A stretch of DNA of 64,000 nt, taken from contig NZ_PZKC01000010.1 of the NCBI RefSeq assembly GCF_003034845.1, positions 1-64,000 on the forward strand, written 5' to 3'. Source of the stretch: Pseudothauera lacus (GTDB taxonomy: Bacteria; Pseudomonadota; Gammaproteobacteria; Burkholderiales; Rhodocyclaceae). Shown piece after piece: positions 63,951-64,000 of the stretch; the first letter of the stretch is position 1; every line of letters begins with the position of its first letter. Below the pieces are notes generated by a model. That model had not been told where the DNA came from. It saw only the letters and a list, made by a program, of their open reading frames with translations, and searched no databases. The position numbers and the translations under genes are program-made.

Positions 63951-64000
63951 TCAAGAATATAAGAATGCTTGGTGCTTGTGTGCGGTGTATCGATGCAGCG

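Overview
The window is a 64 kb chromosomal segment of a GC-rich bacterium. By eye most genes are about 65-70 % G+C. The gene content and order (mnmG-rsmG-parA-parB-atpIBEFHAGDC, ubiE/ubiJ, phoBR, a long-form leuA divergent from an Lrp regulator, nitrogen-fixer-type flavodoxin) point to a betaproteobacterium of the Rhodocyclales (Thauera/Azoarcus type). That placement is inference; no 16S gene is present.

Left end (1-6.4 kb): an AT-rich caspase-like peptidase gene is bracketed by GTTATGTC core sites and lies next to an N-terminal fragment of an integron-type tyrosine recombinase. This looks like a decayed integron carrying one cassette. Immediately beyond it is a selenocysteine decoding locus (selB, and selC tRNA-Sec at 5.4 kb) with a trypsin-like peptidase and a secreted small protein between them. 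A translationally coupled lipoyl-carrier (GcvH-like)/DsrE pair follows.

6.4-31.6 kb is an accessory mixture: a miniature inverted-repeat element, a double-Cache periplasmic sensor protein, an ABC-F ATPase, a zinc alcohol dehydrogenase broken by one extra C in a C7 run, a ferric reductase/cytochrome b5 module, a PaaI thioesterase, an SbcD/SbcC-like (YhaO/YhaN) nuclease-ATPase pair, two LysR regulators, a QseBC-type two-component system preceded by a PepSY protein, a GGDEF cyclase facing a PilZ protein, and a lipoprotein with a tightly folded 5' leader. A Phd-VapC toxin-antitoxin pair and cydDC follow, with copies of one short palindromic repeat on both sides.

31.6-43.2 kb holds a LigE-type exported DNA ligase, a MocR regulator, HigBA overlapping an MsbA-like exporter, a TPR-methyltransferase, leuA/lrp, a papain-like lipoprotein, an EamA transporter and a flavodoxin coupled to a small protein.

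43.3-64 kb is mainly core genome. It runs from tRNA modification (mnmG) and 16S methylation (rsmG) through chromosome partition (parAB) to the complete F1Fo ATP synthase operon, which ends in a clear intrinsic terminator. Convergent to it are ubiJ, a Tim44-like membrane protein, ubiE and a DUF971 protein. PhoB/PhoR, a large unknown protein, a HIT protein, a class II amidotransferase and a YeeE/YedE sulfur transporter complete the window.

No complete insertion sequence, prophage, CRISPR array or rRNA gene was seen. The most interesting items are the integron-like caspase cassette, the folded leader at 24.3 kb, the palindromic repeat family bracketing vapBC-cydDC, the 316-bp miniature element, and the GcvH-like/DsrE pair beside selBC.
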